Part shown: in pieces, positions 12,701 through 23,071 of the stretch
Layout of the letters: each line of letters begins with the position of its first letter
Numbering within the stretch: the stretch's first letter is position 1
Source of the DNA: Archivesica marissinica
Lineage: Eukaryota; Mollusca; Bivalvia; Venerida; Vesicomyidae
NCBI GenBank assembly: GCA_014843695.1
Contig: CM026404.1
Span: forward strand, 89,542,179-89,606,178
DNA: 64,000 bases
Reading direction: 5' to 3'
The notes under the pieces: model-generated
Told to the model about the DNA's origin: nothing
Databases searched by the model: none
What the model saw: only the letters and a program-made list of their open reading frames with translations
Made by a program: the position numbers and the translations under genes

Positions 12701-14145
12701 CTATCACTGACGAGATGCACACTTCCCGCCCAATGAAGACCCATCACTGACGTGATACACACATCCTGCTCAATGAAGACCCACCACTGACGTCGGACGT
12801 GATGCACATTTCCTGCTCAATGAAGACCTATCACTGACGAGATGCACACTTCCCGCCCAATGAAGACCCATCACTGACGTGATACACACATCCTGCTCAA
12901 TGAAGACCCACCACTGACGTCGGACGTGATGCACATTTCCTGCTCAATGAAGACCTATCACTGACGAGATGCACACTTCCCGCCCAATGAAGACCCATCA
13001 CTGACGTGATACACACATCCTGCTCAATGAAGACCCACCAATGACGTGATGCACACTTCCTGCTCAATGAAGACCCACCAATGACGTGATGCACACTTCC
13101 TGCTCAATGAAGACCCATCAATGACGTGATGCACACTTCCTGCTCAATGAAGACCCACCAATGACGTGATGCACACTTCCTGCTCAATGAAGACCCACCA
13201 ATGACGTGATGCACACTTCCTGCTCAATGAAGACCCACCAATGACGTGATGCACACTTCCTACGCAATGAAGACCCATCAATGACGTGATGCACACTTCC
13301 TGCTCAATGAAGACCCATCAATGACGTGATGTACGCTTCCTGCTCAATGAAGACCCATCAATGACGTGATGCACACTTCCTGCTCAATGACGACCCACCA
13401 ATGACGTGATGCACACTTCCTGCTCAATGAAGACCCACCAATGACGTGATGCACACTTCCTGCTCAATGAAGACCTATCACTGACGTGATGCACACTTCC
13501 CGCCCAATGAAGACCCATCACTGACGTGATACACACATCCTGCTCAATGAAGACCCACCAATGACGTGATGCACACTTCCTGCTCAATGAAGACCCACCA
13601 CTGACGTGATGCACACTTCCTGCTCAATGAAGACCCATCACTGACGTGATGCACACTTCCTGCTCAATGAAGACCTATCACTGACGAGATGCACACTTCC
13701 CGCCCAATGAAGACCCATCACTGACGTGATACACACATCCTGCTCAATGAAGACCCATCACTGACGTGATGTACGCTTCCTGCTCAATGAAGACCCATTA
13801 CTGACGTGATGCACATTTCCTGCTCAATGAAGACCTATCACTGACGAGATGCACACTTCCCGCCCAATGAAGACCCATCACTGACGTGATACACACATCC
13901 TGCTCAATGAAGACCCACCACTGACGTCGGACGTGATGCACATTTCCTGCTCAATGAAGACCTATCACTGACGAGATGCACACTTCCCGCCCAATGAAGA
14001 CCCATCACTGACGTGATACACACATCCTGCTCAATGAAGACCCACCACTGACGTCGGACGTGATGCACACTTCCTGTTCAATGAAGACCCATCACTGACG
14101 TGATGCACATTTCCTGCTCAATGAAAACCCATCAATGAACGCTCA
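6778..14145 (+). repeat. 40-bp satellite array with higher-order repeats
   Basis: About 184 copies of a 40-bp unit, CTCAATGAAGACCCACCAAT then GACGTGATGCACACTTCCTG. Most units contain TGACGTGA, which matches the CRE/ATF half-site family and the ATF6-type UPRE core. Variants (CCATCA, CCATTA, GAACAACC, CCCGCCC, TACGC) occur in a fixed order over long stretches: a block near 6900..7440 recurs near 10720..11340, and a marker series recurs at about 11080, 12127 and 13262. A 49-bp unit carrying GACGTCGGACGTG appears five times (about 11741, 12788, 12914, 13922, 14049). Open frames on the minus strand are periodicity artefacts. Confidence 0.97.
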
Positions 14146-14469
14146 TTAATTGTGTTAATTTTCGACGACATGCGTTTGACCCGGATCTAATATCAATTAT
14201 AATAACTAAATTTCTCAGATTTGACCTTATGCCTGCTTACTCGCTATCAGACTTCCTCTGTCTAAGTATACATAGAACCCAAGTAGGCACGTGCTTATAA
14301 ACACTATATGCACTCATGATCATACATGCAGCTTGTACTAGTATCATTTTAATTAGATATGTACATGCTGGTTGACATTGTGCCAAATGTTCCTTGCTCC
14401 GACAGGCCTCGGCGACAGTCCCTGTGTGATATTATAGTACTGGTCTATTAATATGGCATAGACCATTTA
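14146..14469. other. Single-copy intergenic sequence
   Basis: No gene, repeat unit or recognisable element found between the satellite and the next SINE. Confidence 0.4.
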
Positions 14470-14740
14470 CTATCAAAATGTAATCCAGGGATCGCGGGGT
14501 CGATCCCCCGTCTGACCCTAATAAAATTAACAGTCTTTCAGATTGGACATTAAACCGAGGTCTCGTGTCGGTGCTGTACACCATGCACGTAAAATAACCA
14601 GAGGAGACTCTGGAATGGGTCTCTGTCTGTATCATTGCACTATCCTCCAAAAATCTAAAAATTACTAATCTCTTCAGGAGGCGTCGCTCATATGGGCAAC
14701 CGGTAGCGACGATAAATAAATGTAAAACACACACTCTATC
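14470..14740 (+). mobile_element. SINE family B, 5' truncated
   Basis: Starts inside the tRNA-like head (GTAATCCAGGGATCGC, then a B box) and continues through the conserved core and the GCGACGATAAATAAATGTAA tail. Confidence 0.88.
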
Positions 14741-15484
14741 ATAATCCACAGTGCACTGCGGCGACTTTTTCCTAATCTGTTTAGCACTATATTGATAATG
14801 TGTTCGTCAAATTTTCCAATGTATTAAATGTAGTTTACAAATTTAAGCCAAACTTGTTTCAAGGCCATCTGGTATTTAGAAACTTGTCTGAAAGTAGTAC
14901 GCATTTATTCATAATATTAATATTGTGTAATGTTATCATACAGTAGCTGCGCTGTGCATAGGAGCTCTTAACATGGCTGGGTTGGAAGGTACATGTGGCT
15001 GTAGAGCAACGTATGTGGTGCAGTTTTAGGAGAAATGGAACAGTTAAACATATTTACCGAGTAAGTAATCGAACGACGCTTTGTAGTTTAATGCAGACAT
15101 GCAGTTGACAAATGGTGATATGTGAGAAAGTTGTGACTTGTCAGTCGCTTACGGAACTTAGAGAGATAAGCATTGGTTCTTCCCCAGGGAAATGGTGGTG
15201 ATATACTCTCCACCACAACAGATTGACCAGACTAGTAACTGGTAAAAAATGTAGAACAGTAAAAAAGTAGTGTTTATTATATACATGTCCGTTCACGTGG
15301 CCTTTATCAAAGTGTGTGGTTTCCGATCTACTTAACAATTGTGTGAGAAGTTAGCAATCTTAGTGATTCAGACGGACTGATCCTGAGATAAATAAAACAA
15401 TTGAAACACGCATGATGTAGCTAGTGGAGCTTTGAACCCGTGTACTGTCAAGAGGGACACACTCTACTAACGGGCATGCTTATA
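14741..15484. other. Single-copy intergenic sequence
   Basis: No supported gene; a 65-codon minus-strand frame near 15141 lacks features. No repeat seen. Confidence 0.35.
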
Positions 15485-15955
15485 GACTCTCGTCTCCGTG
15501 CTGGTGTGGATACGGTGCCGGTCTTGTACTAGAGAGGTTGTGAGTTCCTAACCCCGCCAAAACCATAGTTTCGTTAGGCACATCCCTTAAACAGTTAAAT
15601 CCACACTCGCAGCCCCTAATCAAGATACTACAGGTTCGATCCCCCGTCTGATCCTCGTCTGATCCCCGTCCTTTCAGATGGGATTTAAACCAAGGTCTCG
15701 TGTCGGTGCTGTACACCGTGCACGTAAAAGAACCAGAGGAGACTCTGGAATGGGTCTCTGTCTGTATCATTGCACTATCCTCCAAAACATATATTATGAC
15801 TAATCTCTTCAGGAGGCGTCGCTCATATGGGTAACCGGTAGCGACGATAAATAAACGTAAAACACACACGCCTCTTCTCTCTCACTCACGGCGATGGATT
15901 CCACCAGCAGTGAGAGGCGGTTAATCTAATGTTATAAGAACTTTCTTATATGCAG
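15485..15955 (+). mobile_element. SINE family A interrupted by a SINE family B
   Basis: Left part (about 15485..15610) is a divergent family A head and core (GGTTGTGAGTTCCTAACCCC, GTTAGGCACATCCCTTAAA). Right part (about 15873..15955) is the family A 3' portion (CCTCTTCTCTCTCACTCACG, GGCGATGGATTCCA). A family B copy sits between them, so the younger B element appears to have inserted into the older A element. Confidence 0.6.
15636..15872 (+). mobile_element. SINE family B nested in SINE A
   Basis: 5'-truncated copy beginning at the B box (GGTTCGATCCCCCGTCTGAT) with a small duplication of CGTCTGATC, then the normal core and tail ending in GTAAAACACACACG. Confidence 0.85.
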
Positions 15956-16009
15956 GGTCACATTTGTGGAATTCCCTTTCTTGCTACATTCACTTCAAAG
16001 CTTTATATA

Positions 16010-16200
16010 TCAAGTGGTGCAAATCACTTGCACCTCAGCACTGTGGGTTCGAATTCAACTCAGGATTGTTGAATTAGTTCATGAAGGGAACCACCGGATG
16101 TATCCCGGGTTCACGTCATTGCAAGAAATACAGCTCGGATGGGCCCACGTAGTAAATGGTGATGATCTTGGGACATCGGGTTTAGCTCCGGGGAAATAAC
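16010..16200 (+). mobile_element. tRNA-headed SINE-like sequence (family F)
   Basis: A tRNA-like 3' half with a B box (GGGTTCGAATTCAACTC) followed by non-coding sequence (TATCCCGGGTTCACGTCATT). Only one copy is seen here, so the extent is approximate. Confidence 0.4.
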
Positions 16201-16226
16201 ATGGGCGTTCTCTTGACCTAGATCCT

Positions 16227-16434
16227 TATGTATGTTCCATTAATGTCAAACCCTTTGCGGGGACCTAGACATGTTTTCCTGGGCAGGCTTAGCCGACCTA
16301 AGTGGTTAACCAGTACTAAAAAATGTGTGTGAGGTGCCTTGCTCAATGACACTACATACGTGGCCTGACCGAGTATCGAACCCGGGACAGCTAGATTCCA
16401 AATCCGACGTTCTACCACTGGACCACGGATGCCA
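16227..16434 (-). mobile_element. tRNA-headed SINE-like sequence (family D)
   Basis: Read on the minus strand: a head with TCCGTGGTCCAGTGGTAGAA and B box GGTTCGATAC, then a body containing GGTTAACCACTTAGGTCGGC. The body shares CTGCCCAGGAAAA with family C, which suggests a shared body or a chimera. Confidence 0.55.
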
Positions 16435-16494
16435 CTCCTTAGATCACCACCACCATGCACATCGTGAACAGTGTTGGACTACTACTTTAAATAG

Positions 16495-16590
16495 TTATGC
16501 TCCGGTTAGGGATCGAACCCGCAACATCTGGACTGGCAGTCCAGGGCGCTCGGCTCGGCTAGCGCTCGGTCTCCACGCCATATGTTCTAG
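16495..16590 (-). mobile_element. tRNA-like fragment of a SINE
   Basis: On the minus strand a tRNA-like fold can be read (GACTGCCAGTCCAGATGTTG then GGGTTCGATCCC), but it lacks a full acceptor pairing and is flanked by SINE debris, so it is not called as a functional tRNA gene. Confidence 0.4.
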
Positions 16591-16629
16591 GAATGTAGAG
16601 TGAATATAAAAGTGAAAGTAGACATTGCC

Positions 16630-16897
16630 CCGAGGTTATTTTCTCAGATCTCAAACTCAAGCTCAAATGATCTGATTGGTTGATTCTGAGTGTTACTGTC
16701 AGTTGAACCAATCAGACGATTGGGTCTGAGTTTTGAGTTAATAACCTCCCCGCCCCAAGGTTATAAAACTGTTCTCATATCTCAAACTCAGACTCAAGCC
16801 TCTGATTGGTTCAGCTGAGTGTAAGACTCAAGCTCAACCAATCAAGTGGCTTGAACTTGAGTTTTGAGATCTGAGAAAAGATTTATAACCTCGACCC
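16630..16897. mobile_element. Double-hairpin MITE with CCAAT/ATTGG motifs
   Basis: Two successive imperfect palindromes, each bounded by GAGGTTAT or its complement and each carrying paired TGATTGGTT/AACCAATCA segments. The outermost arms (TCTCAGATCTCAAACTCAAG and its complement near 16850) also pair, so the whole can fold as a nested hairpin. A degraded relative lies near 61905..62030. Confidence 0.65.
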
Positions 16898-17345
16898 AGT
16901 TTTCATGGAAATTTGTTGAGTATATATTTCGACAAATGATATTAATTTAAATGCAGTATCGTAGCGGCCTGCATATGACAGCATAATTAACATACGGTCT
17001 GCTGGTAGCATATCATAGTTGCCTTTCATATATGCTAAATGCACGGCATAACATGTACTATTTCTAGCTGCAACATGGCCACATAGGCATATTTTATTAA
17101 TACATGTATGCGCATGAATGTATGAATAATGACATTTTCTGGAAATCAATATTAGTACTGAAAATAAAACTATAGACCTATTCACGAGAAAATAGAATAT
17201 AATATTTAATGCCGCATTTGAAATGTTGAATTCAAATATCCTCGTTGACTGTTCTAAATCACAGGCGCGTGGGGTCTGGACAAATGGTTTCATGTTAAAA
17301 ACTATTTTTTAAATTATTTTTTAAGAACATTTGAACATGTTTACA
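16898..17345. other. Single-copy AT-rich sequence
   Basis: No gene supported. The 136-codon minus-strand frame has no domain-like pattern. The stretch at 17265..17310 repeats the TCTGGACAAATGGTTTC motif seen near 5092. Confidence 0.35.
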
Positions 17346-17680
17346 AATGACACCCGTCACTATCAGATCACTTATGTATCATATTATCACTTATGTATCA
17401 TATTATCACATATGTATCATATTATCTCATATGTATCATATTATCTCATATGTATCATATTATCACTTATATATCATATTATCACATATGTATCATATTA
17501 TCTCATATGTATCATATTATCTCATATGTATCATATTATCACTTATATATCATATTATCACATATGTATCATATTATCACATATGTATCATATTATCACT
17601 TATATATCATATTATCACATATGTATATATTATATATGTATCATATTATCACTTATGTATCATATTATCAGTACATTTTA
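17346..17680. repeat. 19-bp AT-rich minisatellite
   Basis: About 17 copies of TATCATATTATCACATATG with CTTATG, CTCATATG and ATATAT variants. Frames of about 120-130 codons in several phases arise because 19 is not a multiple of three and the unit lacks stop codons in those phases. Confidence 0.92.
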
Positions 17681-17875
17681 TATTGTACATTAACACATTT
17701 CAGTAGCAAGAACAGCACATATGAAAACACACAACTGTGCGTGTGTGTGTTTTTATTTCATAGAGCACATTTCAGCTCATATCATATATAGCTAGCTGGC
17801 TAACACGGATTCATTTTACATAATATATATAATACAAGATATGACAATTTCAAATAAGCAAATGGGTTTGGGTTT

Positions 17876-18120
17876 TTTACGTTTATTTATCGTCGCTATT
17901 CGGTTTGTACATATGATCTCTACGTATCATGTAAGATATGTATCATCATTATAGATTTTGGAGGATATTGTCAAGAATGATACAGACAGAGACCCATTCC
18001 AGAGTCTCCTCTGGATCTTTTACGTGCACGGTGTAACACCGACACGAGACCTCGGTTTAACGTCCCATCTGAAAGACTGTTAATTTTATTAGGGTCAGAC
18101 GGGGGATCGAACCTGCGATG
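17876..18120 (-). mobile_element. SINE family B, truncated head
   Basis: Minus-strand copy from the tail (TTTACGTTTATTTATCGTCG) through the core to the B box. The segment normally reading GAGCGACGCCTCCTGAAGAG is replaced by GATCTCTACGTATCATGTAA. Confidence 0.85.
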
Positions 18121-18757
18121 TTAATGATTCAATCCGTTCTACTGATTTATATACAGGGTAATAGTGGTTATTACATGTAACTTCAAGTAAAATCAATATG
18201 ATTTTTAACTAGCTGTCATCCGCGCCGCCAACAAGTGTGATTAATATAAGTTGTTAAAGCTTGTTTCGCAACCATAAGCAAAGCAACAGTGTATAGTACC
18301 AGGGGCGTACCTAGCCAATTGTGCACCAAAGGATGGGGTGTAGGTGCATGCTCCCCCTAGAATGTCAATGGTGCACTCTTGTGCATTTAGATATACATCT
18401 TGGATGTTAAAATTTCGATAGTTTCAGAGATATGAATTTGACTTTTTATGTTGTGCAGAATGTATCTAACCTCCAATTTGTCAACCAACTCTTCGTTATA
18501 CCCAAACACCCGCCTCTCATACAATTTTTATTGCATTTTGGGTTTTTTATAATTTTTATTTTGGGGGACAATCTGCAGACCAGGGGGGGTGTTCAGGGCC
18601 GTATAGTAGCTACGTGCCTGTACTGTACCATCTTGGTTTCTAATCATCATTTTATTACTGCTGTTTCAGATGATGATCAAATATCTCCCAAGTAATCCAC
18701 AAAAGAAATCGCCCACCAACTCACTTCATGGAATTATTCAACACATATTCGTTGAAC
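18121..18757. other. Single-copy sequence upstream of the CCAAT array
   Basis: No gene, array or complete element recognised. An 87-codon plus-strand frame is hydrophobic and AT-driven, with no family resemblance. Confidence 0.35.
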
Positions 18758-19203
18758 ACGGAGGCCGCCACTCTTTGAACACGGAGGGCTGCCAATCGTT
18801 GAACACGGAGGCCGCCAATCGTTGAACACGGAGGCTGCCAATCTTTGAACACTGAGGCCGCCAATCTTTGAACACTGAGGCCGCCAATCTTTGAACACGG
18901 AGGCCGCCAATCGTTGAGCACGGAGGCTGCTAATCGTTGAACACGGAGGCAGCCAATCATTTAACATAGAGGCTACCAATCTTTGAACACGGAGGCTGCC
19001 AATTGTTCAACACGGAGGCCGCCAATCGTTGAACACGGAGGCTGCCAATCGTTTAACACGGAGGCTGCCAATCTTTGAACACTGAGGCTGCCAATCTTTG
19101 AACACTGAGGCCGCCAATCTTTGAACACGGAGGCTGCCAATCGTTTAACACGGAGGCTGCCAATCGTTGAACACGGAGGCTGCCAATCGTTGAACACTGA
19201 GAA
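18758..19203 (+). repeat. 23-bp tandem array carrying about 17 CCAAT boxes
   Basis: About 19 copies of a 23-bp unit, GGAGGCTGCCAATCGTTGAA plus CAC. I count 17 intact CCAAT pentamers, nearly all in the context G-C-C-A-A-T-C, which fits the NF-Y site. The array stops about 100 bp upstream of the GPCR start codon, so it may act as promoter or upstream regulatory DNA. The unit is also open on the minus strand, which is a periodicity artefact. Confidence 0.93.
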
Positions 19204-19246
19204 CGTTATGTACATGATAATGGAATTGTAATTGAATTAATGAGAT

Positions 19247-19256
19247 ACTTCCGGTG
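19247..19256 (+). promoter_or_regulatory. Possible ETS-type core promoter motif
   Basis: ACTTCCGGTG lies about 50-60 bp before the GPCR start codon, between the CCAAT array and the ORF. CTTCCGG is the classical ETS/GABP site found in TATA-less promoters. A single short motif, so only suggestive. Confidence 0.3.
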
Positions 19257-19306
19257 TAATCTTTATTCACACGTGAACAAACACTGGCAGAAGCCGACAG
19301 CAAGAC

Positions 19307-20644
19307 ATGTCTGTATACCAAGCGCTCTCATCAACTAACAAAAGGTTCTCAGAACTTGCAACACAATATAATACAACAAACATGAATAGCTCAAGTACCA
19401 ATGAAACCTTAGATTCTAAGGAAATCCTATCGAGGCTGAACTCTGAAAAGGTTGTATTACTGCTACCAGTAATTGTGTTCGTTGTTATCACCATACTGGT
19501 CGGTATCGTCGGAAACTCTATCGTCTGTTACATATATACATTCCGCCTGCGAAGATCTCCGTCACGATATTTCATCTTATTCTTAGCGATGCTAGATCTG
19601 ATATCGTGTTTTGTTGGGGCTGGTTCAGAATTATCGGACTTATTTCAACCTTACGTGTTCAAAGCCACCTGGTCCTGTAAAATACTTCGATTCGGACTGT
19701 CGTTCACAATAATATCAGCGAGTTTTACTCTCATCTGCGTTGCATTTGACAGGTATTACAAAGTGTGTAAACCTTTGAAAGCATTTCCGGTTAGGAAAGT
19801 AAAGACATTGTGTCTGGTCGTAGCAGGTCTAAGCATCGTCCTATCTAGTCCAGCGTTAGTTCTTTTTGGTTTGAAATCTGTTGAGACGGACTACCCTGGT
19901 ATCATAGGTACCGAGTGTTCCACTGCTGATGGTGTTCGTAAAACAGCACTTCCGATTGTATATTACGCAATATTATTCTCTGCGTTCCTAATATTACTAA
20001 CTAGTTTTATTCTTTTGTATATTAGGATCGGGGTAGAAATTTGGAAACGAAAGAAACTTACTATAGGTGAAACGTTGCCGGGTTTGATAAAAGGACTTAA
20101 AGATATGCGTAGCTCAAAATATAGTCGAAATGAAAGTGTTCAAGCAGACGACGCATCCAGTCGCTCAATACACACAGACGATTATAGTGAATCGCGTGCC
20201 GGATGTGACAACGCATGCGCAAATGAAACGGACAGCTGTATAAGTACGCTGAATAGAACTATTACAGACGTATCTATGAGAGACCCAAAACGAGCAAAAT
20301 CAAAACCTGTCCTCAAGAGACGACGATCAAAGCTCGGTAGAATGTCAATAAGAACTCTGAGAACGACTAGCATATTCTTCGCGGTGTCGGCTGCGTTTGT
20401 ACTAAGTTTCTTACCTTATTTAATAGCGAACCTTCTTAAATTCACCAATGTAGCGTTCTATGATATTCAAAGTTCATCAGTAGAAGTTGCATATAATTTC
20501 TGTGTTCGTTCCTACTTTATTAGTAACTGTATTAATCCTATAATTTACAGTGCTTTAAATGTATATTTTAGAAAAGAATGTAAGAAAATGTTAAAACGTT
20601 TTCTGCGAAGGGCTAAATTATGTTGCTTGTGCCAAACTGAATAA
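19307..20644 (+). CDS. Intronless class A (rhodopsin-like) GPCR, probable neuropeptide-type receptor
   Basis: The 445-residue protein has seven hydrophobic segments and the class A marker residues: GN in TM1 (N70), LAMLD in TM2 (D97), C124 before TM3 and C204 in the second extracellular loop for the disulphide, DRY at 148-150 ending TM3, SFLP in TM6 (P370), and NPIIY in TM7 (N410-Y414). The CWxP tryptophan is absent. The N-terminus has NTT, NSS and NET glycosylation sequons. The third intracellular loop is long (about 240-350), Ser-rich and ends in a basic RRRSKLGR stretch. The tail ends CCLC, a plausible palmitoylation site. It should act at the plasma membrane through G proteins; ligand unknown. 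The first ATG is used; M26 is an alternative start. The TAA stop lies inside AATAAA. Intronless receptors of this kind are common in molluscs. Confidence 0.93.
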   Translation: MSVYQALSSTNKRFSELATQYNTTNMNSSSTNETLDSKEILSRLNSEKVVLLLPVIVFVVITILVGIVGNSIVCYIYTFRLRRSPSRYFILFLAMLDLISCFVGAGSELSDLFQPYVFKATWSCKILRFGLSFTIISASFTLICVAFDRYYKVCKPLKAFPVRKVKTLCLVVAGLSIVLSSPALVLFGLKSVETDYPGIIGTECSTADGVRKTALPIVYYAILFSAFLILLTSFILLYIRIGVEIWKRKKLTIGETLPGLIKGLKDMRSSKYSRNESVQADDASSRSIHTDDYSESRAGCDNACANETDSCISTLNRTITDVSMRDPKRAKSKPVLKRRRSKLGRMSIRTLRTTSIFFAVSAAFVLSFLPYLIANLLKFTNVAFYDIQSSSVEVAYNFCVRSYFISNCINPIIYSALNVYFRKECKKMLKRFLRRAKLCCLCQTE

Positions 20645-20645
20645 A
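20640..20645 (+). terminator. Polyadenylation signal overlapping the GPCR stop codon
   Basis: The stop codon TAA sits inside AATAAA (GAA TAA AAG). If used, the transcript would have an almost absent 3' UTR. Other AT-rich options (ATTAAA at about 20662) follow. Confidence 0.35.
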
Positions 20646-20925
20646 AGTAGATCTATTATCTATTAAAAAAATGTATAAACATTATACATGTAGTTTATTC
20701 ATTCCCAGATTATGTATAATTGTTGAACGAATCTTTATCCAGTTATTGTTGTTACCATGCGCATGCGTGAAGTTGACGATTGCGATCCAGTTGCAACTAC
20801 CATTGTTTGTGTTTTGGCGAATGTTTGTTTTGGAGGTTTAAAGTCGCACCAACTGCTTGATTATATGGCGACTATTTCAACTCTTCTTGGTGGAGGAAGA
20901 AAGACCACTATGTGTGTCACTCCGA

Positions 20926-21066
20926 ACAGTCATGATTTCAGGCACAGACTGGTACCCGGACAGAACAACCGACCTTCCGTAAACCAGCTGGATAGCTTCT
21001 CGAATGGGATTTGAACCTCCAGCAGTGAAGGACAAGTGATTTGAAGTAAGCAACGGTAACCACGGA
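20926..21066 (-). mobile_element. tRNA-headed SINE-like sequence (family E)
   Basis: Minus-strand tRNA-like head (CCGTGGTTACCGTTGC, B box GGTTCAAATCCC) with a body containing ACGGAAGGTCGGTTGTTC. Similar sequences lie at 25185..25345 and 37160..37368. Confidence 0.55.
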
Positions 21067-21244
21067 GAAACACATTTCTTTTCTGTAATCAGATATTTGC
21101 TAAACCTCCCACCACCATTGTTTCAATAATCTACCAATTCCTTTCGTAAAACCAAAAATGGTGAATCACTTTAGTCTCCTTGAGTTGTTCATGTTCTTGG
21201 AACTGAACTTGTTTTCACAACAGCACACTAGTGGCGTGGTACAG
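21067..21244. other. Short single-copy spacer
   Basis: Nothing recognised. Confidence 0.3.
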
Positions 21245-22455
21245 TTGTCTTTCCGATAGGACTATAAACACATATATAGGGCTCATGTGTCGGTACTACA
21301 CCGACAGGGCATGTACAAGAACACGACAAGCTTCTGGTACGGTGGTGTCGTTTGTATCTTGCACTATGCTCCGGGCATGTACACGAACAAGGCATGCTTC
21401 TGGTACGGGGTGTCGTATGTATCTTGTACTATGTTCCGGGCATGTACAAGAACCAGGCAAGCTTCTGGTACGGGGGTGTCGTCTGTATCTTGCACTATGC
21501 TCCGGGCATGTTCACGAACAAGGCAAGCTTCTGGTACGGAGGTGTCGTCTGTATCTTGCACTATACTCCGGGCATGTACACGAACACGGCATGCTTCTGG
21601 TACGGGGATGTCGTCTGTGTCTTGCACTATACTCCGGGCATGTACAAGAGCCTGGCATGCTTCTGGTACGGGGCTGTCTTCTGTATCTTGTACTATACTC
21701 CGGGCATGTACAAGAACAAGGCATGCTTCTGGTACGGGGGTGTCGTCTGTACCTTGCACTATGTTCCGGGCATGTACAAGAACCAGGCATGCTTCTGGTA
21801 CGGGGGTGTCGTCTGTATCTTGTACTATGCTCCGGGCATGTACAAGAACCAGGCATGCTTCTGGTACGGGGGTGTCGTATGTATCTTGTACTATGTTCCG
21901 GGCATGTACAAGAACCAGGCATGCTTCTGGTACGGGGGTGTCGTCTGTATCTTGTACTATGCTCCGGGCATGTACAAGAACCAGGCAAGCGTCTGGTACG
22001 GGGTGTGTTCTGTGTCTTGCATTATGCTCCGGGCATGTACAAGAACCAGGCAAGCTTCTGGTACGGGGTGTCTTCTGTATATTGTACTATGCTCCGGGCA
22101 TGCACAAGATCCAGGCAAGCTTCTGGTATGGGGTGTCTTCTGTACCTTGTACTATGCTCCGGGCATGTACAAGAACCAGGCATGCTTCTGGTACGGGGTC
22201 TTCTGTATCTTGCACTATGCTCCGGGCATGTACAAGAACAAGGCATGCTTCTGGTACGGGGGTGTCGTCTGTATCTTATAATATGCTCCGGACATGTACA
22301 AGAACCAGGCATGCTTCTGGTACGGGGTGTCTTCTGTATCTTGCACTATGCTCCGGGCATGTACAAGAACAAGGCATGCTTCTGGTACGGGGGTGTCGTC
22401 TGTGTCTTGTACTATGCTCCGGGCATGTACAAGAACCAGGCATGCTTACCTCCCT
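21245..22455 (+). repeat. 66-bp minisatellite amplified from a SINE B core
   Basis: About 18 copies of a 66-bp unit (GGGCATGTACAAGAACCAGG, CATGCTTCTGGTACGGGGGT, GTCGTCTGTATCTTGCACTA, TGCTCC). The unit aligns with the family B SINE core running from GCACGTAAAAGAACCAGAGG to GTCTGTATCATTGCACTATC, CTCC. The left flank at 21245..21310 (CTTTCCGATAGGAC, then GTGTCGGTACTACACCGACA) matches the preceding part of the same SINE. Since 66 is a multiple of three, plus-strand frames stay open for 390-418 codons and minus-strand frames for 229; these are artefacts. Confidence 0.9.
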
Positions 22456-23071
22456 GTAAAATACATTCTGTATTCCAGTGTCACTAAAAATCATTCACCA
22501 GCTATCAACACTATATTTCCTGTATGGCTGGTTATTAACACCCAATCGCTGTATTCAATTCCAATGTAAAGTTATTAAATGTTATGCATATTTACATCCA
22601 TAAATGTTTACAGGGGGGGGGGGCAAAATTCAACAGCAGTAGCTGTGGTTTATCGCAAATTCATAACGGTAGATTTGGTCTTTGTTTATAGGAACAAAAT
22701 ATCAAGTCATGTTAGAATGCTAAACAGAGCATCTTTCTGGAATGTCAAAAATAAAACACTTACACGTCTTTAGTTACACGGGAAGTTTATTAACTGTACA
22801 CAACTGCAATCAGATATAATGCTTTGTACATAAATGTGTTTACCCATTGTATTAGACATCAAATACCAAAACTCAATCAATAATGCAGAAATATAAATGC
22901 GTATCACAGGTCATAGTGTATCACAACATAACTTGAACTTTCGCAGGCAATTTTATGAATGTTTATATGTTTGCCACACCTTATGTTATATAGATGATAG
23001 GTTACAGTGGAGGAGGACGTGTTTGCCACACCTATCCAAGGAACTAAGTTTTCAGTGAAGTCTGATTGATG
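22456..23071. other. Intergenic sequence with a G homopolymer
   Basis: No gene supported. A run of ten or more G lies at about 22612..22622. Confidence 0.35.

Noticed and set aside
6778..14145. CRISPR-like array
   Set aside because: There are no unique spacers between conserved repeats: the whole 40-bp unit is conserved, and the surroundings are eukaryotic.
20757..21014. 85-codon plus-strand ORF after the GPCR
   Set aside because: Its second half is a SINE-like sequence in reverse orientation and it shows no conserved pattern.
21231..22487. Overlapping plus-strand ORFs of 309-418 codons and minus-strand ORFs
   Set aside because: Several frames are open at once because the unit is 66 bp; the sequence derives from a SINE core.
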